Below are positions 14,838 to 22,822 of a stretch of 32,704 nucleotides of DNA, one piece after another. Positions within the stretch are counted from its first letter, which is position 1. Every line of letters starts with the position of its first letter. Location: contig NZ_JABCQO010000016.1 of assembly GCF_015244675.1 (NCBI RefSeq), forward strand, positions 1-32,704, in the 5' to 3' direction. The notes beneath the pieces were generated by a model. The model searched no databases. It was not told the DNA's origin and saw nothing but the letters and a program-made list of their open reading frames with translations. The translations under genes were made by a program, and so were the position numbers. This DNA is from Gluconobacter cerevisiae. Lineage in GTDB: Bacteria > Pseudomonadota > Alphaproteobacteria > Acetobacterales > Acetobacteraceae.

Positions 14838-17474
14838 TTATTCAGCGGCGTCCGTTACGGTTTCGTTTGAAGGCTTTTTCCCGCGGGTTTTGGCCTGGCT
14901 TTTTTTAGCTACAGGTTTTTTTGTAGCAGAAGGCGCCTTCTGCTCTGCTGTAAGTGTCACGGTATCCCAGAGAGGACGAATTTTTTTTCTGGTCGACTCG
15001 AGAGGTGGATATCGCGTTTCATCAACTCCCGGGATGGTCAGGTCAAAAAAGACCTGTCGGTCGAGGGTGAAGTGCGGGTTGTAAAATGGATCCGTACGAA
15101 GCGTCTTGCCCCATTTTTCAATCATGAACTGTGTTTCATGGAAGAAACGACGTTCGGTTGAAGGACGATCATCACTGCCTCGGCTCAGGCTTTCGTGGTG
15201 TTCTGCACAGAAATCAGGAGTCCAAATCACTTTGTAGCCGGCGTCGCGAACCTTCAGGCACAGATCGATATCGTTAAACGCCACCTTGAGATGCTCTTCA
15301 TCAAAGCCTCCCACGAGTTCGAAGGCCGGGCGACGGATCAGCATTCCGGCTGCGGTTACAGCTGAAATTTCCTGCGGGAAGTAAGCGCGACCGGCATAGC
15401 CGCCCTCGTTGCGTGGGATGCCGACATGGGCATGACCAGCAACATCTCCGATCCCAAGCAGGACGCCAGCGTGCTGAACAGTCTGATTGGGGTAGACGAA
15501 TTTTCCACCAACGATTGCAACTTGCGGATCTGCAAGAGCTTCATTGACAAGAATTTCAAGCCAGTTTTCCTGTTCGACAAAAACGTCGTTGTTCAGGAAT
15601 AAAAGAAAGTCAGATGTCTCGTCTTTTGCTGCAAAATTGTTGATTCGTGAGTAGTTGAAGGGCTCCTTGACTGTCAGAATTTCGACATTAGGAATTCCGT
15701 CGACTCTCTTTGCAAAATCTTCTGCTTCTTTTGTAATCGACCAGTTGTTAACCAGAATGACTTTGTAATTCGGATAACGGGTATATTTCTGGATTGCATC
15801 CAGGCATCGGGCCGTTGTTGGAATTTCATCTTTATAAGGAATGATGATTGTGACCGACGGAGACTGGTTGAACTGCCAATCCACGGCATAAAGCGTCATA
15901 CCCATTTGGGAATCGACATGGGCTGGCAGGTTGCGACGCTCGAGATGGTCGTTCACAGCATTGATGCCAGCATCGATAGCGTAGCGCTTGTTACCAATGT
16001 CTGAGGCTGTCGAATTTGCAGTGATACGCCAGTGATACAGAATTTCGGGAACGTGATGGATTTTTTCTGCAGGAATGTGTTCGGAAGCCCGCAGCAGAAA
16101 ATCATGATCCTGCGCGCCGTCATATTCTTTATTCAGGCCACCGACTTTCTGTAGGGCAGACTGGCGAATCATGACAAAGTGGCAGACGTAATTAACGCCT
16201 AAAAGAAGTCTGTAATTCCAGTCAGTCTTGAACGCGGGTTCCCGATAATAACCACTGGCGTCAATTTTATCTTCGTCTGAATAGATCAGATCAGCATGGC
16301 TTCTCGTGGCTTCTCTGAGCATATATTCGACAGCGACGTCTGCAAGAAGATCATCGTGATCGAAAAACGCGATCCATTCGCCCTGTGCAGCTTCAAGACC
16401 AGCATTTGTAGCAACGCTGATGCCGCCATTTTCTTTCTGGAAAATTGGCTTGATGCGAGCATCCGTTTTGGCAAAATTTTCAATGACGGCGCGTAGTTCA
16501 GGGTTTTTGCTGCAGTCATCGACCAGAATGAGCTCCCAGTTCTGCCAGGTCTGGGCACGAACACTTTCGATTGCGGCTGTGAAATCCGTGAGGTTCGGAT
16601 TCCATACCGGGCAGACAATACTGACCAAAGGATTACCAAGAATCAGATCGTTATCCCGTGTACGATCAACATACTTCCGAAGAATCGGGAAGTAGGCAGT
16701 TGCCCAGGAATGGTAATCAGCAATGGTAAATCCGGGCTGCGGAAGAATTTCTCGAACCTTGCGGCGCAGGCGGGTCAGCTCAACATGGAGCGCATCAATC
16801 TGATCGATCACGTCGATGATCAGGGACTCGTTTGCATCCGTAACAAAACTGGTCAGGCAGGGACTGTTGGCAACTTCCGTCATGTCCGGAAGAATGTAGA
16901 AACGGAATTCCTGCTCGTAGGGTTTGCGATACAGATCCGGCGGCGAAAACTGAAAACCGCAATATGGATCGCAGGAGAGGGCTTTTCCGACGTCGCCTCG
17001 ATATCTGTTGGCTTCAAGCTGAGCAATTTTCTGACCGTTGCAGGTCACGAGAATCTGCTGGTTGCCCTTCCAGCCCTCGACGGCATTACCGCGGACGACC
17101 CAGCCACTCAGGACGCCCTGCTTCAGGCCATCTACGAAAGAATGTGTTTCTACAGGGAGCCTTCCAGAGAAGGAAATATGTTCCAGTTTTTGATTTTGGG
17201 AGTAGATTTCAATCTGTTTAAGGCGATTTTTAAAAGTAATGTTATGTTTTTTACCATCAAGAAGACTGGGCGGCATTGGAATATGGAAGCCGGTGTTCTT
17301 TGATGGAATTCCGGAAGCATGAACATCTTCACGCAGATCGGTACAATTAAATTGGAGAAATTCCTGGCCATCAGCCAGAGCGTGGAGAAATACAGGTTCT
17401 GATGGGTTTTCAGTGTCTGTTGCCCATCCTCTTATACCAGTAACGGAAAATTCATCGATTTGGCATATAATCAT
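14838..17474 (-). CDS. Large two-domain family 2 glycosyltransferase
   Basis: An 878-residue protein with two GT2 (GT-A fold) domains, probably making surface polysaccharide. Residues 1 to about 280 hold a domain I do not recognise. The first GT2 domain starts near 283 with VSIVCPVWNPNLTDFTAAIESV, then LILVDDCSKNPELR and IAFFDHDDLL as the nucleotide-sugar/metal motif. The second starts near 541 with VTIIIPYKDEIPTTARCLDAI, then FLLFLNNDVFVEQENW and, later, CAEHHESLSRG. The C-terminus from about residue 830 is a Lys/Ala-rich tail. No membrane helix is visible, so it is probably cytosolic or peripheral. AGGAG lies 8 bases before ATG 17474. The gene is visibly A/T-richer than its neighbours, which suggests transfer. 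The sugar and acceptor are unknown. Confidence 0.9.
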   Translation of the reverse strand: MIICQIDEFSVTGIRGWATDTENPSEPVFLHALADGQEFLQFNCTDLREDVHASGIPSKNTGFHIPMPPSLLDGKKHNITFKNRLKQIEIYSQNQKLEHISFSGRLPVETHSFVDGLKQGVLSGWVVRGNAVEGWKGNQQILVTCNGQKIAQLEANRYRGDVGKALSCDPYCGFQFSPPDLYRKPYEQEFRFYILPDMTEVANSPCLTSFVTDANESLIIDVIDQIDALHVELTRLRRKVREILPQPGFTIADYHSWATAYFPILRKYVDRTRDNDLILGNPLVSIVCPVWNPNLTDFTAAIESVRAQTWQNWELILVDDCSKNPELRAVIENFAKTDARIKPIFQKENGGISVATNAGLEAAQGEWIAFFDHDDLLADVAVEYMLREATRSHADLIYSDEDKIDASGYYREPAFKTDWNYRLLLGVNYVCHFVMIRQSALQKVGGLNKEYDGAQDHDFLLRASEHIPAEKIHHVPEILYHWRITANSTASDIGNKRYAIDAGINAVNDHLERRNLPAHVDSQMGMTLYAVDWQFNQSPSVTIIIPYKDEIPTTARCLDAIQKYTRYPNYKVILVNNWSITKEAEDFAKRVDGIPNVEILTVKEPFNYSRINNFAAKDETSDFLLFLNNDVFVEQENWLEILVNEALADPQVAIVGGKFVYPNQTVQHAGVLLGIGDVAGHAHVGIPRNEGGYAGRAYFPQEISAVTAAGMLIRRPAFELVGGFDEEHLKVAFNDIDLCLKVRDAGYKVIWTPDFCAEHHESLSRGSDDRPSTERRFFHETQFMIEKWGKTLRTDPFYNPHFTLDRQVFFDLTIPGVDETRYPPLESTRKKIRPLWDTVTLTAEQKAPSATKKPVAKKSQAKTRGKKPSNETVTDAAE

Positions 17475-17693
17475 TAATTTTCTCCTGACGAACCACTAAT
17501 GCTTTAAATCATATGTAATATTTTAAGCATAGAATAAAAATTAATCTCTTTCAAAGACTCTCCCGGGAAGATTTTGAATTAGTAAAATATCTAACAGCCG
17601 GAACAGATACAGGTTTCCATTACGTGAAGCGCATAACATGTATGGAAAGTTCAAATATTTTTAACACCTATCTGTTTTTCGATACGGATAAAG

Positions 17694-19346
17694 TTACCGA
17701 GGTGCGAAAAGTCCCAGATTGAGATGGTGCCCGTTTGAATAATTGACGCCCTGAAGACGGCCATACTCCACAGCATTGAGACCGTATTTATTCAGCGCCC
17801 GTTCAAAGGTGGCTTCGTCTTTGTGATCAATCAGTGCCAGGCTGCATTGCGGATGATTATGCAAATATTCTGCTGCCTCGGCGGGGCCGATGAGTTGGGT
17901 GTTGGGTCCTGCAAGGAAAACGAGGCTCGGTTCAGAATAAGATGCTGATACGAGGACGCTGTCCGTGCATGGCTGAACATTTTCGAAGAGGTCTGCGATT
18001 CTGGGGCTGAGACGGATGGTCTGCAAATTGGGAATGACGCCTAGAAAAAGACCAGCGTGAACGATAACGGCGGCTCCCATGGCGCAGAAGGCGGCCTGTC
18101 GACGTTCCTGTTTCAGAAGCATCAGAACGGCCCCAAGCATCAGCGGCAGTGCGCCTCCTAGTGCGATCAGGGCTGAAAGAGAGACTGTGTGCTCAAGACT
18201 GTAGAGCGCAATGCTGCCGGCGAAGCAGAAAGCGAGACCGATGATCGTCCATAAAACGCCGTAAGCACCGAGCAGGGCTTTGGCCCACCGTGGGCTTTTG
18301 GGGATGGGCCAGATCATCAGGCTGGCTGCGGTGAGGATGGCAATTGCCGGATAGGTTGGCAGGACGTAGTGGGGGAGTTTGGTGGCGATCAGTTCGAACA
18401 CCAGCCAGTGAGGAAGAATCCAGCTCAGCAGGAAGCGGACCTGTGGCAGTTTTCTGTTTTTCCAGACGGCCGGGATGGCTAGGGCGGCGAAAAGCGATCC
18501 GGGCCAGAAGGCGAGTCCGAAGACCAGCAGGTGAAAGCCGGGGGGTAGCCCGTGGGCTTCTTGACCATGCGCTACCTTGCCAAGAAAGTTGCGTCCGACA
18601 GCGCGGGCAAAGAAGTCTCCGCCGCTTATGACTTCAATGGCAATGCACCAGGGAACGACCACGGCAAGCATGATAAGCCAGCCCCAGCGCGGGCGAAGAC
18701 GTGACCACCATGACCGGTCCCGCTCCATCAGCCACAGGGCCAAGGGGGTGCCGAATCCCGGAATGAGGACGACGGGCCCCTTGAGCATGAGTCCCACACC
18801 CAGGGCGAGCCAGTAGGCAATTGCGACCCGAAGATGCGTCGGACGATTTTTCTGTCGATCTGTAAAGGCGCATAGAAGCGCAGCCTGAATGCACAGGATG
18901 TCGAGCAGCAGGACGGTGTCGATGGTCGCCATATGGCTTTCGGCGACGAACAGGGTTGAGACCATCAACAGGCCAGCGGCCATCAGCCCGGTGGGACCTC
19001 CGAACAGGGTTGCGCCGATCCAGGCCGTTAACGGTACAATCGTCGCTGCAGCGAACAGGCTTGGAATTCGGTACGGCCAAGTTTTGCGAAGAACGGAGGG
19101 GCCGAAGATTTTTTCGGCGGTAGCTGTTGAAGCCGCTTCCAGCCAGTAGATTCCGGCCGGTTGCAGATAGCGCGGCTTATCCTGAAAGCGGACGTCGATG
19201 AAATTATGGGAAAGAAGCATCTGTTCGGATGCTTCCATGTAGCGCGGCTCGTCCCGATCAAGAGGCGGAAGTGTCATGCGGCCGGGAAGGGCAAGCAGAA
19301 AGGCCAGCAGCCCCAGAAAAGCATAATGCCGGAGGTTCAGGGTCAT
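17694..19346 (-). CDS. GT39-type (ArnT-like) membrane glycosyltransferase
   Basis: A 550-residue GT-C membrane enzyme of the family that takes sugars from polyprenyl-phosphate carriers and moves them to lipid A, proteins or polysaccharides on the periplasmic side. The first periplasmic loop has PPLDRDEPRYMEASEQM (Asp-Arg-Asp-Glu at 30-33, the catalytic acidic pair), then DVRFQDKPRYLQPAGIYWLEA. About ten or more hydrophobic helices follow, and a soluble C-terminal domain. ATG 19346 has GAGAG just upstream; a GTG at 19352 is an alternative. The gene stands behind a polyprenyl-phosphate GT2 gene, 73 bases away, and the pair resembles ArnC/ArnT. Whether the sugar is aminoarabinose is not shown, since other arn genes are missing. 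Confidence 0.88.
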   Translation of the reverse strand: MTLNLRHYAFLGLLAFLLALPGRMTLPPLDRDEPRYMEASEQMLLSHNFIDVRFQDKPRYLQPAGIYWLEAASTATAEKIFGPSVLRKTWPYRIPSLFAAATIVPLTAWIGATLFGGPTGLMAAGLLMVSTLFVAESHMATIDTVLLLDILCIQAALLCAFTDRQKNRPTHLRVAIAYWLALGVGLMLKGPVVLIPGFGTPLALWLMERDRSWWSRLRPRWGWLIMLAVVVPWCIAIEVISGGDFFARAVGRNFLGKVAHGQEAHGLPPGFHLLVFGLAFWPGSLFAALAIPAVWKNRKLPQVRFLLSWILPHWLVFELIATKLPHYVLPTYPAIAILTAASLMIWPIPKSPRWAKALLGAYGVLWTIIGLAFCFAGSIALYSLEHTVSLSALIALGGALPLMLGAVLMLLKQERRQAAFCAMGAAVIVHAGLFLGVIPNLQTIRLSPRIADLFENVQPCTDSVLVSASYSEPSLVFLAGPNTQLIGPAEAAEYLHNHPQCSLALIDHKDEATFERALNKYGLNAVEYGRLQGVNYSNGHHLNLGLFAPR

Positions 19347-19419
19347 GGGCACTCTCTGCGCCGTTCTGTCAGGCCGGACGTGCGGCAGGGAACCGCTGAA
19401 GCGGGACCCGGTGACGGTT

Positions 19420-20187
19420 TCAGTGTTCGGTCAGGTGATCGGGCAGGTGCGTGCGGTTCTGGAGCCACATGACGCCCAAAAGGTCACGGATACCCACAAG
19501 AGCCCGGTTGAAATTGGTATATTTCGAGCTGCCGTGCAGTCGGGCGCGATGCTGGACTTCGATGCAGATCAGCGGTGCGCCGTAATGTCCTAGCAGGGCA
19601 GGAAGAAAGCGGTGGACGCCTTCGAACTGTGGAATTCTCAGAAAGAGATCGCGCGGGAAAAGTTTGAGCGGGGCACCCGTGTCCGGGCAGCCATCGTTCA
19701 GGAGGCGGCGACGCAGTCCGTTCGCAAGGCGCGTGGCAATCCGACGGGACAGGCGGTCGTTGCGTTTTCGGCGGACGCCGACCACCAGAGGCTGGGCCCC
19801 CCGCGTCGATATCGCGCGTTCCAGCATTTTCAGGATGGCGGAAGGATCATCCTGTCCGTCGCCGTCGATGGTGGCGATCCACTGTCCATTTGCGGCGGTG
19901 ATGCCTGTCCGGAGAGCCGCTGATTTTCCGAGACGGTTCGGGTGGCTGATGATGCGGAGACGGGGCAGAAGGGTCTGCCGGGCTTCCAGAAGCTTTTTGA
20001 CGGTGGAGTCGGTGCTGCCGTCGTCAATAGCCAGAATTTCTATTGAAGAGTCGGCACCGAAGGTTTCGGCCAGTTCCTGACAGACGGGGAGGATATTGTC
20101 CGCTTCGTTCAGAACGGCCATGACGACGGAGAGCCTTGTGGGCTGTCCGTCGTCATGAAAGGAACCTTGCACCGTGGAGGTGGGCAT
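19420..20187 (-). CDS. Polyprenyl-phosphate glycosyltransferase (DPM1/ArnC-like GT2)
   Basis: A 255-residue GT2 enzyme that most likely charges undecaprenyl phosphate with a sugar from a nucleotide donor. LSVVMAVLNEADNI opens the fold, DDGSTDS (55-61) binds the nucleotide, IDGDGQDDP (107-115) holds the metal-binding DxD, and CPDTGAPLKLFPRDLF is typical of the dolichol-phosphate mannosyltransferase group. It lacks the C-terminal membrane helices of ArnC/GtrB, so it is DPM1-like. Its start lies four bases after the stop of atpF, with no terminator, so it should be translated from the ATP synthase message. It would supply the donor for the GT39 enzyme downstream. Confidence 0.88.
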   Translation of the reverse strand: MPTSTVQGSFHDDGQPTRLSVVMAVLNEADNILPVCQELAETFGADSSIEILAIDDGSTDSTVKKLLEARQTLLPRLRIISHPNRLGKSAALRTGITAANGQWIATIDGDGQDDPSAILKMLERAISTRGAQPLVVGVRRKRNDRLSRRIATRLANGLRRRLLNDGCPDTGAPLKLFPRDLFLRIPQFEGVHRFLPALLGHYGAPLICIEVQHRARLHGSSKYTNFNRALVGIRDLLGVMWLQNRTHLPDHLTEH

Positions 20188-20191
20188 CGGA

Positions 20192-20695
20192 TCAGGCAGC
20201 GGAGCGCCGAAGGGCTTCCGGCAGGCTGTTGATGCTCTGGTCGAGCAGGCTGGAGGCGATGTCGGGGCTTTCCGTCAGGCGGGTTGACACGACGTCGCGG
20301 GCTGCGGCGACTGCGATCTGGGAGGCGCGATCCTGAATTTCACGGATGGCCGAGCGTTCGGCTGCGTGAATCCGATCCTGCGCCATCTTCTCGTAGCGGG
20401 CTGCGGCGGCTTCGGCATCCTTGCGGGCGCGTTCTGCCAGACCGGCGGCTTCGGCCTCGGAGCGTGCAAGCATAGCCTGTGTTTCAGCCAGGGTCTTTTC
20501 ACGCTCGCGGGTGGCGTCTTCCAGCATCTGCTCGGCTTCGCGACGCAGGCGGGCTGCTTCGTCGAGGTCGTGACGGACGCTTTCAGCGCGGGCGTCCAGA
20601 TGGCCTGTGATGGCAATCCAGAGCTTGCGTCCGAAAATGACGAAGAACAGGACGAAGGCGAGGGCGGTCCAGAACCGGGGATCGTGGAACATCAT
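20192..20695 (-). CDS. atpF: ATP synthase F0 subunit b
   Basis: Peripheral-stalk subunit of the F0F1 ATP synthase. The 167 residues have one N-terminal membrane helix (about 8-28, FWTALAFVLFFVIFG), then a long charged helix for the stalk coiled coil, rich in Ala, Arg and Glu. It forms a heterodimer with b', encoded just upstream. AAGGAG precedes the double ATG start (20695/20692). The next gene on the same strand is a glycosyltransferase. Confidence 0.93.
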   Translation of the reverse strand: MMFHDPRFWTALAFVLFFVIFGRKLWIAITGHLDARAESVRHDLDEAARLRREAEQMLEDATREREKTLAETQAMLARSEAEAAGLAERARKDAEAAAARYEKMAQDRIHAAERSAIREIQDRASQIAVAAARDVVSTRLTESPDIASSLLDQSINSLPEALRRSAA

Positions 20696-20702
20696 CGTCT
20701 CC

Positions 20703-21263
20703 TTAGGCGCTGACGCGTTTGACGGCGCTGGCGACAGTCTGTTCGTCCTGCGTGCCGATCAGACGCGCAACCAGATCCTGTGTGGTGCTGGTGGCGATCT
20801 CGGACAGGCTGGACAGGGCCTGTTCACGGGACTGGGTGATTCGGGTCTCGGCGTTTGCGATCTCGGCTTCGAGACGCTTGGCCGTTTCCGCAGCGTGAGC
20901 ATCCGCGCTGGCGCGGGCTTCGCTCTGGATCCGCTCCACATGGGCGCGGGCCTGCTCGGCTGCTTCATGACGGGCGCTGAGGAGTTCCGCGCTGGCGCGG
21001 TCGGCCTCGGCTTTAGCCTTGCGGGCAACATCCAGATCGCTCTGGATGCGGGTCCGACGGTTGGTCAGGACCCGTTCGACACGCGGCAGTGCGAAGCGGC
21101 TCAGGGCGAGATAGAAGCCGCCGAAAATTACGGCTCCCCAGACGACCTGTCCGATCAGCAGCGGATCGTGAAAGTTCAGCTGTGGCATGCCCGCAGCCAC
21201 GGCACGGCCCGGCACGGCCGCAAGCGGAGCGGCGAACAGGAAGAGGCGTGGCGTACGGTACAT
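20703..21263 (-). CDS. atpF': ATP synthase F0 subunit b'
   Basis: The second, diverged b subunit found in alphaproteobacteria, cyanobacteria and plastids. The 186 residues include an N-terminal stretch resembling a cleavable leader (LFLFAAPLAAVPGRAVA), then PQLNFHDPLLIGQVVWGAVIFGGFYLAL as the membrane helix, and a long coiled-coil region. GAGG lies 6 bases before ATG 21263, supporting the long form; ATG 21188 would remove the leader. Its stop is seven bases from atpF and its start eight bases from the end of atpE. Confidence 0.92.
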   Translation of the reverse strand: MYRTPRLFLFAAPLAAVPGRAVAAGMPQLNFHDPLLIGQVVWGAVIFGGFYLALSRFALPRVERVLTNRRTRIQSDLDVARKAKAEADRASAELLSARHEAAEQARAHVERIQSEARASADAHAAETAKRLEAEIANAETRITQSREQALSSLSEIATSTTQDLVARLIGTQDEQTVASAVKRVSA

Positions 21264-21271
21264 GTTCGACC

Positions 21272-21529
21272 TCAGGCGAACAGGATCAGGAACGCGATCA
21301 GCAGGGCGAACAGCGCGACGGCTTCCGTCAGCGCGAAGCCCAGCATGCCGATGCCGAAGACATGCGGACGCGAAGCCGGGTTGCGGGCAACCGAGCTGAT
21401 CAGCGTCGAGAAGATGTTGCCGAGACCCATGCCGACGCCGGCGAGGGCGAAAACGGCAATACCGGCACCGAGGTCACGGGCGGCCTGGGCGATGCTGATG
21501 CCGAATTCGTGAGCGGCTTGAACGTCCAT
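21272..21529 (-). CDS. atpE: ATP synthase F0 subunit c
   Basis: Forms the rotating proton-carrying ring. The 85 residues make two hydrophobic helices joined by the polar loop RNPASRP. The glycine motif [17 protein letters not shown] lies in helix 1. Glu69 in [10 protein letters not shown] of helix 2 is the ion-binding carboxylate. The lack of the Gln/Ser ligand set of sodium types suggests proton coupling. It stands between atpB and atpF'. Confidence 0.96.
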   Translation of the reverse strand: MDVQAAHEFGISIAQAARDLGAGIAVFALAGVGMGLGNIFSTLISSVARNPASRPHVFGIGMLGFALTEAVALFALLIAFLILFA

Positions 21530-21583
21530 TGTCAGGTTCCTTAGTTGGGTCGATTAAAAGGGTTAGTGCGAAGCTGGTGTGGC

Positions 21584-22351
21584 TCAGTGAGCGACGGCCT
21601 CACGCAGATAGATGCAGGTGAGGATGGCGAACACATAGGCCTGCAACACACCCACCAGCAGTTCGAGGGCCGTCAGCGCGATGTTGATCGCGATCGGAGC
21701 GACGGCCAGAACGTGGCCGAATGCGCCCAGACCGGCGAGCATGATCGTGAAGCCGGCAAACACTTCCAGAAGCACGTGACCCGCCACCATGTTGGCGAAA
21801 AGTCGGATCGACAGGCTGACCGGACGCGAAAGGAAAGAAATGAGCTCGATCGGCACCAGCAGCGGAGCAAGCCAGACAGGCGTTCCAGCGGGCAGGAAGT
21901 GCTTGAGGAAGCCAACACCCTGAAAACGGATGGAAGCAAGGATCGAGATGACGAACACCATGATGGCCAGACCGAATGTCACGGCGATGTGGCTGGTGTA
22001 GGTGAAGGCGAAGGGCAGCAGACCGAGATAGTTGCCAGCCAGAATGAAGAAGAAGATTGCGAAGACGAACGGGAAGAACGTCGCGCCGTTTTCGCCGATC
22101 GTGCTGACGGCGAGGTCATGCACGAAGTCGTAGCTGATCTCGGCAGCGGCCTGAAGGCGACCCGGCACAACGGCGGCAGGACGCATTCCGACATACAGAA
22201 AAACGAGAACGACAGCGACGGCGATCAGCATGAACAGCGGTGACTGCGAGAACCGCAGGGCTTCTCCCAGATGTCCGAGAACCGGATGGAGCTCGAACTG
22301 TCCGAGCGCGTCAATCGTCGATCCGGCTGCCACGCTGGCTTCTCCCGTCAT
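21584..22351 (-). CDS. atpB: ATP synthase F0 subunit a
   Basis: Membrane subunit holding the proton half-channels. The 255 residues contain five to six hydrophobic helices. Arg183 in SLSIRLFANMVAGHVLL is the essential arginine that faces Glu69 of the c ring, and ALELLVGVLQAYVFAILTCIYL is the typical last helix. The reading frame starts 41 bases inside atpI, so the two are likely translationally coupled. Confidence 0.96.
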   Translation of the reverse strand: MTGEASVAAGSTIDALGQFELHPVLGHLGEALRFSQSPLFMLIAVAVVLVFLYVGMRPAAVVPGRLQAAAEISYDFVHDLAVSTIGENGATFFPFVFAIFFFILAGNYLGLLPFAFTYTSHIAVTFGLAIMVFVISILASIRFQGVGFLKHFLPAGTPVWLAPLLVPIELISFLSRPVSLSIRLFANMVAGHVLLEVFAGFTIMLAGLGAFGHVLAVAPIAINIALTALELLVGVLQAYVFAILTCIYLREAVAH

Positions 22352-22679
22352 CTTTCGGTCCGGACACCATGTCCGAATCCTTCAAAACCCGCCAGACATT
22401 CAACATGCCGGCACCACATCCTGCCAGGGCGAAAACGGACAGGAACAAAGCCCTGTACCCGAACCAGTGACCCAAGGCGTAGCCTATGGCTACACCGACC
22501 GCGAGCCCGGCCACAAGGTCGGTTCCCACGCGGATCGCCAGTCCAAGGGATGACATGGAACTGTCATCATTGCCCGCGTCGGTTACGGCGAATTCCCCTG
22601 AACGGGGATCGAGCTTCTGACGCGCGCGCTTGAGGCGTTCGTCGAAGTTTCCGTCGTTACCGGCAGGGGCGTGTCCCAT
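22311..22679 (-). CDS. atpI: AtpI-type F0 assembly protein
   Basis: A 122-residue accessory protein of F0, thought to help c-ring assembly. The N-terminal 45 residues are hydrophilic; two hydrophobic helices follow (about 45-68 and 76-97: LGLAIRVGTDLVAGLAVGVAIGYALG and ALFLSVFALAGCGAGMLNVW). This is the AtpZ/AtpI-like pattern of alphaproteobacteria. It is the first gene of the F0 run and overlaps atpB by 41 bases. The F1 genes (atpHAGDC) are elsewhere, as usual in this class. Confidence 0.88.
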   Translation of the reverse strand: MGHAPAGNDGNFDERLKRARQKLDPRSGEFAVTDAGNDDSSMSSLGLAIRVGTDLVAGLAVGVAIGYALGHWFGYRALFLSVFALAGCGAGMLNVWRVLKDSDMVSGPKDDGRSQRGSRIDD

Positions 22680-22753
22680 GAGATCTGATCCCTTACCCTG
22701 TACGCATCATTTTCACCCGGTCATTCAACCGGATTCCTTCTCAGCGCAGGCGC

Positions 22754-22782
22754 TAGCTACCGGCGAGTCCGTTGACTGTCAA
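22754..22782 (-). promoter_or_regulatory. Candidate promoter of the F0 operon
   Basis: On the minus strand there is a perfect -35 TTGACA (22782 to 22777), a 17-base spacer and TAGCTA (22759 to 22754) as a weak -10. Transcription would start about 70 bases before atpI. The CCGGCGAG/CTCGCCGG arms (22760-22767 and 22792-22799) flank the -35. Confidence 0.4.
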
Positions 22783-22822
22783 TGTATTCTGCTCGCCGGA
22801 GCCATCGAAACCCGATTTCGTC

